Positions 28,086 to 36,139 of a stretch of DNA of 64,000 bases are shown in pieces. Source of the DNA: Polaribacter batillariae. Lineage in GTDB: Bacteria > Bacteroidota > Bacteroidia > Flavobacteriales > Flavobacteriaceae. The notes below the pieces were generated by a model that was not told the DNA's origin, made no database searches, and worked only from the letters and a program-made list of their open reading frames with translations. The position numbers and the translations under genes were made by a program. Within the stretch, counting starts at the first letter, position 1; each line of letters starts with the position of its first letter. The stretch is from contig NZ_CP071795.1 in assembly GCF_017498485.1 (NCBI RefSeq), forward strand, positions 2,108,001 to 2,172,000. The letters run 5' to 3'.

Positions 28086-28922
28086 ATGAAAAAAATTAGC
28101 GCAGTTTTACTACTATTTTTAAGCACCTCTATTTTTGCACAAAGCCCTTGGACAAAGGAAAAAGGAGATTTATTTGTAAATCTTTCTTTCACGACAATTT
28201 CTAATTACAATAAGCTTTTTGGAGATCCAGATTACAATACCGAAAGAAATATAACAGATAGAACCTACCAAATTTATGGAGAATATGGTTTTACAAATAA
28301 CACTTCTTTGGTTTTTAGTGTTCCTTTAAAGTCTATAAAAGTAGAAGATTTTGTTCCTAATCAAAATTTAATTGGCCCTATAACAAATAGTGGAACAAAA
28401 ACCTCCTTTGGAAACATTCAATTGGGTTTAAAACATCAATTTTATAATAATGGATGGGTTTTAGCTGGGCAATTACTATCAGAAATAAATACAAGTTCTT
28501 ATGACGATGCTACAGGAATTAGAACTGGTTACGATGCTTTTACTTTTACCCCTCAATTTTTAGCAGGAAAAAGTTTCGGAAAAACTTTTTTACAAACACA
28601 TATTGGTGCAGACATTCGTACAAACAATTACAGTTCTAACTTTAAAGTTGGTGGAGAATTTGGAGGAAAAATTACCCAAAATATTTGGTTAATTGGTTAT
28701 GTAGATGTTGTAAAATCTTTCGAAAATGGAAATATAAACATCCCTACAAACAACTCGTTAACAGGTTTGTACGTAAACGACCAAGAATATGGTGCCTATG
28801 GCTTAAAAGGAATTTTACAATTGTGCGATTTAGGAATTACTGCTGGTTTTGGTAACGCTTTCTTTGGGAATAATGTAGCAAAACAAACCGCTTTTACAAT
28901 TGGTATTTTTAATACTTTTTAA
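28086..28922 (+). CDS. Outer-membrane beta-barrel-like protein, paralogue 2
   Basis: This gene is a tandem duplicate of the one at 27001. It has a signal peptide ending FAQ, the same SPWTKEKGDLFVNLSFTTIS opening, shared blocks (FGNIQLGLKHQFYNNGWVLAGQL, GIRTGYDAFTFTPQFLAGKSFGKTF, DIRTNNYSSNFKVGGEFG, LTGLYVNDQEYG) and a C-terminal Phe. The divergence (roughly half the residues by eye) shows an old duplication. The 240-bp gap and own promoter-like boxes suggest separate transcription. Function is unknown beyond an outer-membrane location. Confidence 0.75.
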   Translation: MKKISAVLLLFLSTSIFAQSPWTKEKGDLFVNLSFTTISNYNKLFGDPDYNTERNITDRTYQIYGEYGFTNNTSLVFSVPLKSIKVEDFVPNQNLIGPITNSGTKTSFGNIQLGLKHQFYNNGWVLAGQLLSEINTSSYDDATGIRTGYDAFTFTPQFLAGKSFGKTFLQTHIGADIRTNNYSSNFKVGGEFGGKITQNIWLIGYVDVVKSFENGNINIPTNNSLTGLYVNDQEYGAYGLKGILQLCDLGITAGFGNAFFGNNVAKQTAFTIGIFNTF

Positions 28923-28998
28923 GTGGGTTATTTCTGAAGTAAATGCCACGAATTCACGAATAAAAATATTAATATTTCAGACCTCACCGGTTTTTAAA
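28922..28998 (+). repeat. Direct repeat flanking the toxin-antitoxin locus, left copy
   Basis: It carries TTTCTGAAGTAAATGCCACG, AATTCACGAAT and TTTCAGACCTCACCGGTTTT, repeated with few changes at 29714-29778 on the same strand. Confidence 0.7.
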
Positions 28999-29013
28999 TC
29001 TGTGAGGTCTTTT
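28980..29013 (+). terminator. Rho-independent terminator
   Basis: GACCTCAC (28980-28987) pairs with GTGAGGTC (29002-29009) followed by T4. It closes the second barrel gene. The left stem overlaps the end of the dispersed repeat. Confidence 0.7.
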
Positions 29014-29105
29014 CGTACTATAATTCTATATTTTATATGAATCTATTAATTTGGCAGTTTTCTATTTTTAAGATTTCCACAACACAAAAATTTATTATAA
29101 ATACG

Positions 29106-29113
29106 TATATTTG
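29106..29113 (+). promoter_or_regulatory. TAnnTTTG-type promoter box
   Basis: TATATTTG fits the Bacteroidetes -7 consensus, 20 bases before the antitoxin ATG. There is no obvious -33 element. Confidence 0.45.
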
Positions 29114-29133
29114 AAATAGTTAAAAATTATATT

Positions 29134-29385
29134 ATGGATTTAACAACAAGAAAAATAAAATTTAAGGAACGTTTTGATACGATAACAGATACGAATCTGG
29201 TAGCGCGTTTTGAGGAATTTTTAGAAATTCATTTATCTAATAAAAAAATTGTTGCTTACACGGTTCAAGGAGAACCTTTGACGAAAGAAATGTATGTCGA
29301 AAAAATAAAAAAAGCAGAAAAATCTGTAAAAAACGGATATTTTACTACTGTTGAAGATTTAGAAAAAGAGGTTGAAAACTGGTAA
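29134..29385 (+). CDS. Antitoxin of a type II toxin-antitoxin pair
   Basis: The 83 residues (MDLTTRKIKFKERFDTITDT...NLVARFEEFL, then TKEMYVEKIKKAEKSVKNGYFTTVEDLEKEVENW) match the short flavobacterial antitoxins found upstream of RelE/ParE toxins. The C-terminal YFTTVEDLEKEVENW is the usual toxin-contact helix. A broken toxin reading frame begins one base after its stop. Direct repeats of about 65-75 bp flank the pair. Confidence 0.8.
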   Translation: MDLTTRKIKFKERFDTITDTNLVARFEEFLEIHLSNKKIVAYTVQGEPLTKEMYVEKIKKAEKSVKNGYFTTVEDLEKEVENW

Positions 29386-29386
29386 A

Positions 29387-29694
29387 ATGTCAGTTAAAAA
29401 AATAAGAGTTATTTGGTCTAATGAAGCAAAAGCAGATTTAAAATATATTTACTACAGAATACTCAAAAAACAAAGTCTCCAACAAATGCTGGTAATGTTA
29501 TAAAAGATATTATTCAAGCCTCAAAAAATATCGCCTTTATAGAACAATACCAAGTAGATGAAGTTTTAAATGAGCCTTACAGAAGAATAATTGTAAGACA
29601 TTTTAAAATTGTTTACGTTCCTAAAAATGAAAATTCTATTATTGTTTTAGAAGTTTTCGATTCCTATAGGAGTCCTTTAAATTTGAGAAAATAA
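29387..29694 (+). pseudogene. RelE/ParE-family toxin with a one-base frameshift
   Basis: The ATG at 29387 opens MSVKKIRVIWSNEAKADLKY...IYYRILKK and the frame then breaks at an A6 run (29465-29470). With one more A it continues TKSPTNAGNVIKDIIQ, then EPYRRIIVRHFKIVYVPKN and IIVLEVFDSYRSPLNLRK to the stop at 29692. That restored product of about 102 residues has the ParE/RelE core (W-S..A..D...IYYYI and the R-R-I-I-V-R-H-F-K-I-V-Y block). As written the toxin is truncated and should be inactive. The lost base is in a homopolymer, so sequencing error is possible. Confidence 0.8.
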
Positions 29695-29713
29695 TAGCTG
29701 TATAATAATTTTT

Positions 29714-29778
29714 AGGTGGTAAATTTCTGAAATAAATACCACGAATTTACGAATGTATTTCAGACCTGACAGGTTTTA
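29714..29778 (+). repeat. Direct repeat flanking the toxin-antitoxin locus, right copy
   Basis: It carries TTTCTGAAATAAATACCACG, AATTTACGAAT and TTTCAGACCTGACAGGTTTT, parallel to the copy at 28922-28998. The two enclose the antitoxin and broken toxin. Confidence 0.7.
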
Positions 29779-29817
29779 TAATTCTATCTTTTCAATGAAT
29801 TTTATAAAGTAATATTT

Positions 29818-30269
29818 TTAAAAAATCTTTAATTCAAAAAACACTTCTTTAAGATCATGTATCTCTTTACCAAGCGCAATTTTATACTCGTACTTTTTAT
29901 TATATAATTTTAAGAGAAATTCTATTTTGTGTTTTTCTCTTAGATTATAGAGAAAGTTCTTTCTGTAATAATTATATTTTTTAAAAGAATTACTAATAAA
30001 AATCTCCAAAAAAAGTAACCACAAAAAACTATAATAACACCAAGAACCAAATTAAAAATTGAAGTTAAATAAACTTTTATTTTTGACTCTTTTAAAATTT
30101 CTAATTCAATTAAAATTTCCTATAAATCGTGTTTTAATTTATTATTTAAACGAATTTTAGTACAAACTCTATCAAAATCTGGCTTTTTTCTTGTCAAACC
30201 ACACCTGTTTCCATCTTTCAAATTTAAAATTTGATGGTCGCATAAATCGCAATGTGCTTTATAATTCAT
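29818..30269 (-). pseudogene. Decayed membrane protein gene with N-terminal Cys motif
   Basis: From ATG at 30269 the minus strand reads MNYKAHCDLCDHQILNLKDG, then NRCGLTRKKPDF and KIRLNNKLKHDL, and meets an in-frame TAG. The same frame then continues EILIELEILKESKIKVYLTSIFNLVLGVIIV, a membrane segment, before shifting. The C-terminal part is in another frame (YNLREKHKIEFLLKLYNKKYEYKIALGKEIHDLKEVFFELKIF, ending 29818). A nonsense codon plus a shift indicates a real pseudogene rather than one sequencing slip. The CxxC pairs suggest a zinc ribbon. The family is not recognised. Confidence 0.65.
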
Positions 30270-30364
30270 TTATAAAAAATTAAAAAAAATAAAAGTACTA
30301 AAACACTTACAAAAAGACTGTCTTTTTTCTCTTTTCCAACTTCTCTCCTCTTCTAATAAAAAAC

Positions 30365-30372
30365 TATCTTTG
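30365..30372 (+). promoter_or_regulatory. TAnnTTTG-type promoter box for gltX
   Basis: TATCTTTG fits the Bacteroidetes -7 consensus, 82 bases before the gltX ATG, leaving a leader of about 75 bases. Confidence 0.45.
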
Positions 30373-30454
30373 TATCACGAAAAAATACCTTATTTTTTTA
30401 AGGTTCATTAAAAATAGCTTTCCTGCGAAAGCAGAAACCCAAAAAACAGAAAAA

Positions 30455-32005
30455 ATGGAATCTAATGTTCGTGTTCGTTTTGCCCCAAGTCCAACAGGTC
30501 CTTTACATATTGGTGGTGTAAGAACAGCTTTATACAATTATTTATTCGCAAAAAAACACAATGGAACTTTTGTGTTAAGAATCGAAGATACAGACCAAAC
30601 TCGTTATGTTGCAAATGCAGAAAAATACATTATCGATTCTTTAAATTGGTGTAATATTCCTTTTGATGAAGGTCCAGGAAAAAATAAAAAATTGGGTCCA
30701 TACAGACAATCGGAACGTAAAGAAATTTACAAAAAATATGCCGATATTTTAATAAATTCTGGTTGGGCATATTATGCTTTTGACACTGCTGAAGCATTAG
30801 ATTTAGAAAGAAAAAACCACGAATCTGAAGGAAAAACCTTTATTTATAACTGGCATAATCGCGAAAAAGGACGTTTGGTAAACTCTCTGGTTTTAACCGA
30901 TGAAGAAGTACAAAAACGAATTAAAAAAGGCGATAAATACGTAGTTCGTTTTAAATCTCCACAAGATGAAACACTTATAATGAATGATGAAATTCGTGGA
31001 GAAATTAAAATTGATACCAATATTTTAGATGATAAAATTTTGTTTAAATCCGATGGAATGCCAACCTATCATTTAGCAAATATTATAGACGATCATTTAA
31101 TGGAAATTAGCCACGTAATTCGTGGTGAAGAATGGTTGCCATCTATGGCTTTACACGTTTTATTGTACAAGGCTTTTGGCTGGAATGCTCCAAAATTTGC
31201 ACACCTACCCTTAATTTTAAAACCTATTGGTAAAGGTAAACTAAGCAAAAGAGATGGCGACAAATTAGGTTTTCCTGTATTTCCTTTAGCATACAAAAAT
31301 GAAGAAACTGGAGAAATTTCTAGAGGATACAAAGAAGATGGTTATTTCGCAGACGCTTTTATAAACATGTTGGCTTTTTTAGGATGGAATCCTGGAACAG
31401 AACAAGAATTATTTTCGTTAGAAGATTTAATACAAGAATTCGATTTAAAACGAGTTAGTAAATCTGGAGCAAAGTTTAATCCTGATAAAACAAAGTGGTT
31501 TCAACAACAATACATGCAACTAAAATCTAATGCAGAATTGACTGATTTATATTTGCCCATTTTACATTCAAAGCAAAATGTCATTTCGAGCGCAGTCGAG
31601 AAATCAAGCGCAGTCGAGAAATCTTATGTTCGAAAAGTAATTTCTTTAATAAAAGAAAGAGCTGTTTTCGTATCAGATTTTTGGGACTTATCTTCTTACT
31701 TTTTCGAAGCACCAACCAAATATGATGCAAAAGCATCTAAAAAGAATTGGAAGCCAGAAACTGGCTTATTAATGGAAGATTTAATTAAAGTAATAGAAAA
31801 TATACAAGATTTTTCATCAGAAAATACCGAAAAACAAATTAAAGAATGGATTACCCATAAAGAAATAGGTTTTGGTAAAATTATGCAACCATTACGTTTG
31901 TCTTTAGTTGGTAAATTGGCAGGACCACATTTGTTTGATATTATGGAAATGATTGGCAAGCAAGAAACCATTAAAAGAATCGAAAACGCTATCGAAAAAT
32001 TATAA
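30455..32005 (+). CDS. gltX: Glutamyl-tRNA synthetase
   Basis: GltX charges tRNA(Glu) with glutamate. The class I HIGH motif is in FAPSPTGPLHIGGVRTALYNY near the N terminus, KMSKS appears as GKLSKRDGDK (about 264-273), and the catalytic core motifs GVRTALYN, IEDTDQTRYV and GEEWLPSMALHVLLY are present. The 516-residue length is normal. An oddity is an in-frame insertion of about 16 residues (VISSAVEKSSAVEKSY, around 375-390) in the anticodon-binding half, encoded by a copy of the dispersed genomic repeat. The rest of the C terminus is intact, so the enzyme is expected to work. Confidence 0.97.
   Translation: MESNVRVRFAPSPTGPLHIGGVRTALYNYLFAKKHNGTFVLRIEDTDQTRYVANAEKYIIDSLNWCNIPFDEGPGKNKKLGPYRQSERKEIYKKYADILINSGWAYYAFDTAEALDLERKNHESEGKTFIYNWHNREKGRLVNSLVLTDEEVQKRIKKGDKYVVRFKSPQDETLIMNDEIRGEIKIDTNILDDKILFKSDGMPTYHLANIIDDHLMEISHVIRGEEWLPSMALHVLLYKAFGWNAPKFAHLPLILKPIGKGKLSKRDGDKLGFPVFPLAYKNEETGEISRGYKEDGYFADAFINMLAFLGWNPGTEQELFSLEDLIQEFDLKRVSKSGAKFNPDKTKWFQQQYMQLKSNAELTDLYLPILHSKQNVISSAVEKSSAVEKSYVRKVISLIKERAVFVSDFWDLSSYFFEAPTKYDAKASKKNWKPETGLLMEDLIKVIENIQDFSSENTEKQIKEWITHKEIGFGKIMQPLRLSLVGKLAGPHLFDIMEMIGKQETIKRIENAIEKL
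31577..31626 (+). repeat. Dispersed repeat translated in frame inside gltX
   Basis: GTCATTTCGAGCGCAGTCGA followed by GAAATC, with AAGCGCAGTCGAGAAATC repeated directly after, is the same family as the intergenic GTCATTTCGA...GAGAAATCT repeats. Length and phase keep the gltX frame open. Confidence 0.85.
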
Positions 32006-32023
32006 AACTTTTCAGCAACTTTT

Positions 32024-32157
32024 AAGAGGCTGTCTCGAAAGTATTAAAATTTGTCATTTCGAAGGTGATAGAGAAATCTTATTATTGAATTTCAGTAGTT
32101 TAGATTTTTCGACTTCACTTAAAATGACAGTTATATTTACTTTTGTGACAGCTTCTT
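32024..32157 (+). repeat. MITE-like element with terminal inverted repeats, copy A
   Basis: AAGAGGCTGTC at the left end matches the complement of GACAGCTTCTT at the right end (10 of 11). Inside are GTCATTTCGAAGG, GAGAAATCTTA and TTTTTCGACTTCACTTAAAATGAC. It is homologous to the inverted copy at 9471-9642. At 134 bp with no gene, it looks like a miniature mobile element in the 270-bp gap between gltX and the SPFH gene. Confidence 0.7.
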
Positions 32158-32275
32158 TTTGTTAAAAAATGTAACTTTTTTTAAAAAGAGGGTCTAATTA
32201 CTTAAATACATATTTTTATTATATTTTGTTATATTTACAACTAACAGATTATTAATCCTCAAAAAAAAACGAACT

Positions 32276-33202
32276 ATGCCACCATTTTTAATTATAATTT
32301 TATTTATAGGAATACTTATTCTTTTCGCTTCCTTTTTTATGGTAAAGCAACAAACTGCAGCCATTATAGAGCGTTTTGGAAGATTTAACGCCATAAGACA
32401 ATCTGGGTTAAGAGTTAAAATACCTTTTGTAGATAGAGTTGCAGGAAGATTAAGTTTAAAAATTCAACAATTAGATGTAATTATTGAAACAAAAACGTTA
32501 GACGATGTTTTTGTAAAATTAAAAGTTTCTGTACAATACAAAGTAATTTACGACAAAGTTTATGACGCTTTTTACAAGTTAGATTATCCACACGATCAAA
32601 TAACTTCGTATGTTTTTGATGTGGTTCGTGCAGAAGTTCCAAAAATGAAATTAGACGATGTTTTTGTAAAAAAAGACGATATTGCCATTGCTGTAAAATC
32701 TGAATTGAATGATGCCATGTTAGATTATGGTTTCGATATTATTAAAACGTTAGTTACAGATATCGATCCAGATGCACAAGTAAAAGAAGCCATGAACAGA
32801 ATTAATGCTTCTGAAAGAGAAAAAATTGCCGCACAATTCGAAGGAGATGCACAACGTATTTTAATTGTAGAACGCGCCAAAGCAGAAGCAGAAAGCAAAC
32901 GTTTACAAGGGCAAGGTATTGCAGACCAACGTAGAGAAATTGCACGCGGTTTAGAAGAATCTGTAGAAGTTTTAAATAAAGTAGGCATTAATTCGCAAGA
33001 AGCCTCTGCATTAATCGTAGTAACACAACATTACGATACTTTGCAGTCTATTGGTCAAGAAACCAATAGCAACTTAATTTTATTACCAAATTCACCACAA
33101 GCAGGTAGCCAAATGTTAAACGATATGGTGGCAAGTTTTACTGCAAGCAACCAAATTGGTGAAGCTATGAAAAACCACAAAGCTAAAAAGAAAGATGAGT
33201 AA
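32276..33202 (+). CDS. SPFH/band-7 (stomatin-like) membrane protein
   Basis: A single N-terminal membrane helix (FLIIILFIGILILFASFFMV, about 4-23) leads into the band-7 domain: QQTAAIIERFGRFNAIRQSGLRVKIPFVDRV, then DDVFVKLKVSVQYKV and a helical tail (NASEREKIAAQFEGDAQRILIVERAKAEAESKRLQGQG). SPFH proteins oligomerise as membrane scaffolds and often aid proteases. The tail ends in charged Lys/Asp/Glu. The stop overlaps the start of a decayed gene by ATGAGTAA. Confidence 0.92.
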   Translation: MPPFLIIILFIGILILFASFFMVKQQTAAIIERFGRFNAIRQSGLRVKIPFVDRVAGRLSLKIQQLDVIIETKTLDDVFVKLKVSVQYKVIYDKVYDAFYKLDYPHDQITSYVFDVVRAEVPKMKLDDVFVKKDDIAIAVKSELNDAMLDYGFDIIKTLVTDIDPDAQVKEAMNRINASEREKIAAQFEGDAQRILIVERAKAEAESKRLQGQGIADQRREIARGLEESVEVLNKVGINSQEASALIVVTQHYDTLQSIGQETNSNLILLPNSPQAGSQMLNDMVASFTASNQIGEAMKNHKAKKKDE

Positions 33203-33614
33203 AATTTTATCGATATTTTTAATATTTATCTTTTGTTCGAGTATGTTTTCTCAAACAAAAAAAGAAGCTTTAAAAGCTGTTTTAAAAACTTCTAAAGCTA
33301 CTTAACATTTAACTTTAAAACTGTTAACAAACACACTTATTTACCAGTAGTTTAATAATAAATGGCGAAAAAACTACAATTTCTTTTATTGAAGAAACAT
33401 TTAAAAATATGAAAAAACAACAATTAAAAAATAATAAAAAATACAAGAATAAAATCTACAACTTATTTATTAGGTATTTATAACGAAGAAAATACGTTTT
33501 GGTATTTTATTGAAGCCAAACAACTATCAAACCCAGCTTACTCGTGAAGTTTTACCAAATTTTATAACAATTTTAAATATCCCTCAAGAAAAAACATCCA
33601 CAGAAAAAATATAA
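33195..33614 (+). pseudogene. Decayed secreted-protein gene with several frameshifts
   Basis: An ATG overlapping the SPFH stop opens a signal peptide (MSKILSIFLIFIFCSSMFSQ) that stops at 33303. Later pieces in other frames read like the rest of one protein: SLIINGEKTTISFIEETFKN, then STTYLLGIYNEENTFWYFIE, then TREVLPNFITILNIPQEKTS up to the stop at 33612. At least three shifts are needed, so this is likely a true pseudogene. The overlap suggests it was once translationally coupled to the SPFH gene. Confidence 0.6.
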
Positions 33615-33659
33615 TCTTAATAATAATAATCTTAATATTTAGTAGTATCAAAAATTGCT

Positions 33660-34565
33660 ATGATTGACTCTATTTTAAAATGGTTAAAAACGCCTTATTA
33701 TTTTAATCCGTCTGCGAAATTTAAACTGAAAATAAGTTTTTTTCATGGGCTTTTTGTATTTCTTTTTTTATACATTTTTAGGCCCTTTTACCTTTCTCAG
33801 TTCGATGTAATTATCTTAGAATATACCTTAGGAATTGGAATAATTGCTTTTCTAGGAACATTCTTTGTATTGTATGTTCCATCTATAATATTTAAAAAAT
33901 ATTTTCACGAAGATAATTGGACTGTTGGTAAAAATATACTTTTAATTTTTGTAGGAGTTATTTTTGTAGCGTTTTTCTTATGGTATTTTGGAGAAATGTA
34001 TAAAGAACCCTACAATTTAAAAAAACTAAGTTTTTTAGAATTTTTATTTTATACATTTTTAGTGAGTATTTTTCCGCTTACATTTTTTGTATTTATAAAT
34101 GAAAAAAATGTTCGTAAAAAAAGAAGAAATAGAGCAAAAGAAATTAATTTTTACAATGCAAATAAGTTAAAAAAACAAACGAAAGTAGAAATCACTCCAT
34201 TAGAATCAATAGAAAAAGAAGCTAAAATCGAGATATTTTCTGATAATAAAAAAGAGAGTATTAAAATTCGTATCGAAGAATTGGTGTACATTACTTCTCA
34301 AGGAAATTATGCCTGCTTTTTTCTCCTTAAAAATAATGTTTTAAAGGAAAAAATTTTAAGAGTTACCCTTACACAAATAAGTAAAAAATTTGCAGATAAT
34401 TGTAATATTTTAAGATGTCATAAAAGTTACATTGTAAATACAAAATTTATAAAAGGTATTTCTGGAAATGCCAGAGGTTATTTATTAAAATCAGATATAA
34501 TTCCGTTCGATGTTCCTGTATCTAGAAAGTTTTCGAAACAATCTTTACTAAAATTGGTAAAATAA
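33660..34565 (+). CDS. LytTR-family DNA-binding regulator with membrane domain
   Basis: The N-terminal half has four hydrophobic helices (ISFFHGLFVFLFLYIFRPF; IIEYTLGIGIIAFLGTFFVLYV; ILLIFVGVIFVAFFLWYF; FLEFLFYTFLVSIFPLTFFVF). The C-terminal 105 residues form a LytTR domain (SIKIRIEELVYITSQGNYACFF...ILRCHKSYIVNTKFIKGISGNARGYLL...VPVSRKFSKQSL). It lacks a receiver domain, so it probably senses a membrane signal directly and binds DNA. Its targets cannot be read from this window. Confidence 0.88.
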   Translation: MIDSILKWLKTPYYFNPSAKFKLKISFFHGLFVFLFLYIFRPFYLSQFDVIILEYTLGIGIIAFLGTFFVLYVPSIIFKKYFHEDNWTVGKNILLIFVGVIFVAFFLWYFGEMYKEPYNLKKLSFLEFLFYTFLVSIFPLTFFVFINEKNVRKKRRNRAKEINFYNANKLKKQTKVEITPLESIEKEAKIEIFSDNKKESIKIRIEELVYITSQGNYACFFLLKNNVLKEKILRVTLTQISKKFADNCNILRCHKSYIVNTKFIKGISGNARGYLLKSDIIPFDVPVSRKFSKQSLLKLVK

Positions 34566-34701
34566 GCTTCCCATTAATCCCATTTTTGTAAAAAAACTTC
34601 CCTTTTGTAACAAATTTTTATGTGCAAGCGATAGTAATTATATATTTGTGGTAATAATAAATGGATTAGAAAAATTGGGGGATTCTTTTAATTCGTAAAA
34701 A

Positions 34702-34734
34702 AAAAGCTCAATCTAGTAAATAGATTGAGCTTTT
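34702..34734. terminator. Strong bidirectional terminator
   Basis: AAAAGCTCAATCTA (34702-34715) pairs perfectly with TAGATTGAGCTTTT (34721-34734) with a five-base loop. It separates the convergent LytTR and tatA genes. Confidence 0.9.
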
Positions 34735-34761
34735 CATTTGATACTATTTTAAAAAATAGTT

Positions 34762-34950
34762 TTACTTTTTTTCTTCGATTTTTTCTTCGGAATCTTCTTT
34801 AGATGCATTTTTAAACTCTTTAATTCCGCTTCCTAATCCACGCATTAATTCTGGTATTTTTCTACCACCAAATAATAGTAAAATTACCACAAGAATTATA
34901 ATTATTTGCGGACCACCAATCATTCCAAAAAATATTGATAAACTATTCAT
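34762..34950 (-). CDS. tatA: Sec-independent translocase TatA/E-type subunit
   Basis: This 62-residue protein has one short N-terminal membrane helix ([38 protein letters not shown]) with the conserved FGxxKIPEL-type hinge and an amphipathic helix, then an acidic/Lys tail. That is the TatA/TatE layout, a pore-forming component of the twin-arginine export pathway. No tatC is in the window, which is common in Bacteroidetes. Confidence 0.93.
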   Translation of the reverse strand: MNSLSIFFGMIGGPQIIIILVVILLLFGGRKIPELMRGLGSGIKEFKNASKEDSEEKIEEKK

Positions 34951-35020
34951 GTTTTCTTTAATTTAATATAGTACAAAGATACAAAAAAGGTTGTTATAGT
35001 ACTCTTTTGTTTTATTTCTC

Positions 35021-35710
35021 TTAATTTCTTTTTTCGATAATACCACCTATTACCTTTTTATCTTTTACCACTTTCGGATTTCCTTTGTAAAAAATAGTAC
35101 CTCCAAAACTAACTTTGGCATGTAACGTTTTTTGTGCATTTACTTCTGCTTTTGCTCCTGTGCCTGCTTTTACGTCTGTTTTTTCTGAAGCTTTCATATT
35201 AAAACCATGATAAATACCATATAAATCGACATCTACTTCTTGGTTATTAGTTGTTCCAGATAGTTTTATAATTCCGCCAGAAGAAGCCCTTACTTTTAGT
35301 TTTTTTGTTGTTAAAGTTAAGTTGATAAATGCCCTTTCTTGTGCATTTACTTCAATTTTATTTTGATTAAATTTTTTACTAGTAATGGTTGCACCCTCAT
35401 TTGCATCGATAACAGCAATATTTTTATTGTAGTAAATTTTAATTAAAATTTTACCATCTGCAGCATTATCTTCTGGTGTTAAAGAAAAAGGTAAAGAGAG
35501 TTTTAAAGTGTTGTTTACATTTTTAATTTTTACCATTTGAGACTTTTCGCCAGTAATTTCTAACTTTTGTTCCGAAGATTTTATAAGCTCTACTTCGATG
35601 CCATTATATACTTTTAATGTGTTATAATCACCTAAGTTCTTAGTAATTGTTGTTTGTGCATTTGCTAAAAATGCTACAAATAATAAGTTTAAAAAAGCTA
35701 AATTTTTCAT
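35021..35710 (-). CDS. DUF2807 (head-GIN/auto-transporter-adhesin-like) secreted protein
   Basis: A signal peptide (MKNLAFLNLLFVAFLANAQ) precedes a beta-helix-like domain (LGDYNTLKVYNGIEVELIKSSEQKLEITGEK...VDVDLYGIYHGFNMKASEKTDVKAGTGAKAEVNAQKTLHAKVSFGGTIFYKGNPKVVKDK). The repeated strands and YNGIEVELI motif are typical of DUF2807, common in Bacteroidetes. Periplasmic or surface location is likely and function is unknown. Confidence 0.88.
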   Translation of the reverse strand: MKNLAFLNLLFVAFLANAQTTITKNLGDYNTLKVYNGIEVELIKSSEQKLEITGEKSQMVKIKNVNNTLKLSLPFSLTPEDNAADGKILIKIYYNKNIAVIDANEGATITSKKFNQNKIEVNAQERAFINLTLTTKKLKVRASSGGIIKLSGTTNNQEVDVDLYGIYHGFNMKASEKTDVKAGTGAKAEVNAQKTLHAKVSFGGTIFYKGNPKVVKDKKVIGGIIEKRN

Positions 35711-35802
35711 TATTAAAGGTTTAGTTGATAATCTTAATTCAAAAATTATACCACTATAAAGGTTTTTACTGGTTTTTATTGTGCGAATATCGTTAAAAAA
35801 AA

Positions 35803-36126
35803 TTATTCGGCTTTTACTGCGGTTCCTGTAATTGAAACAAACAAAGTAGATGAATTTGCCAAAGGTTCTACATCTAATTGAATGCCAACAACTGCATTTG
35901 CACCTAATTTTAAAGCATTCTCTTTTAAATTCTGAAACGCTTTTTCTTTGATATTTTCTAAAACTAACGTGTATTTTTCGTAATATTTAGACATGCTAAA
36001 CATGTCTTTAAAAGACATTTTTGTTCCATTAGAAGAATAACTAGAGTCGTAAGCTATACCTGTTACAATACCTAAATAATCTACTATTTTGAAGTTTTCT
36101 ATGTTGTGTGTTGTTGTTAAAATCAT
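35803..36126 (-). CDS. YbjQ/heavy-metal-binding-like protein (DUF74)
   Basis: The 107 residues match the small YbjQ family: TTTHNIENFKIVDYLGIVTGIAYDS at the start, then AFQNLKENALKLGANAVVGIQLDVEPL with conserved GANAVVG, and a final FVSITGTAVKAE. Members pentamerise; the heavy-metal-binding label is historical. The 3' side of this gene faces a large repeat array upstream of its start. Confidence 0.88.
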   Translation of the reverse strand: MILTTTHNIENFKIVDYLGIVTGIAYDSSYSSNGTKMSFKDMFSMSKYYEKYTLVLENIKEKAFQNLKENALKLGANAVVGIQLDVEPLANSSTLFVSITGTAVKAE

Positions 36127-36139
36127 TGTTTTATATTTA

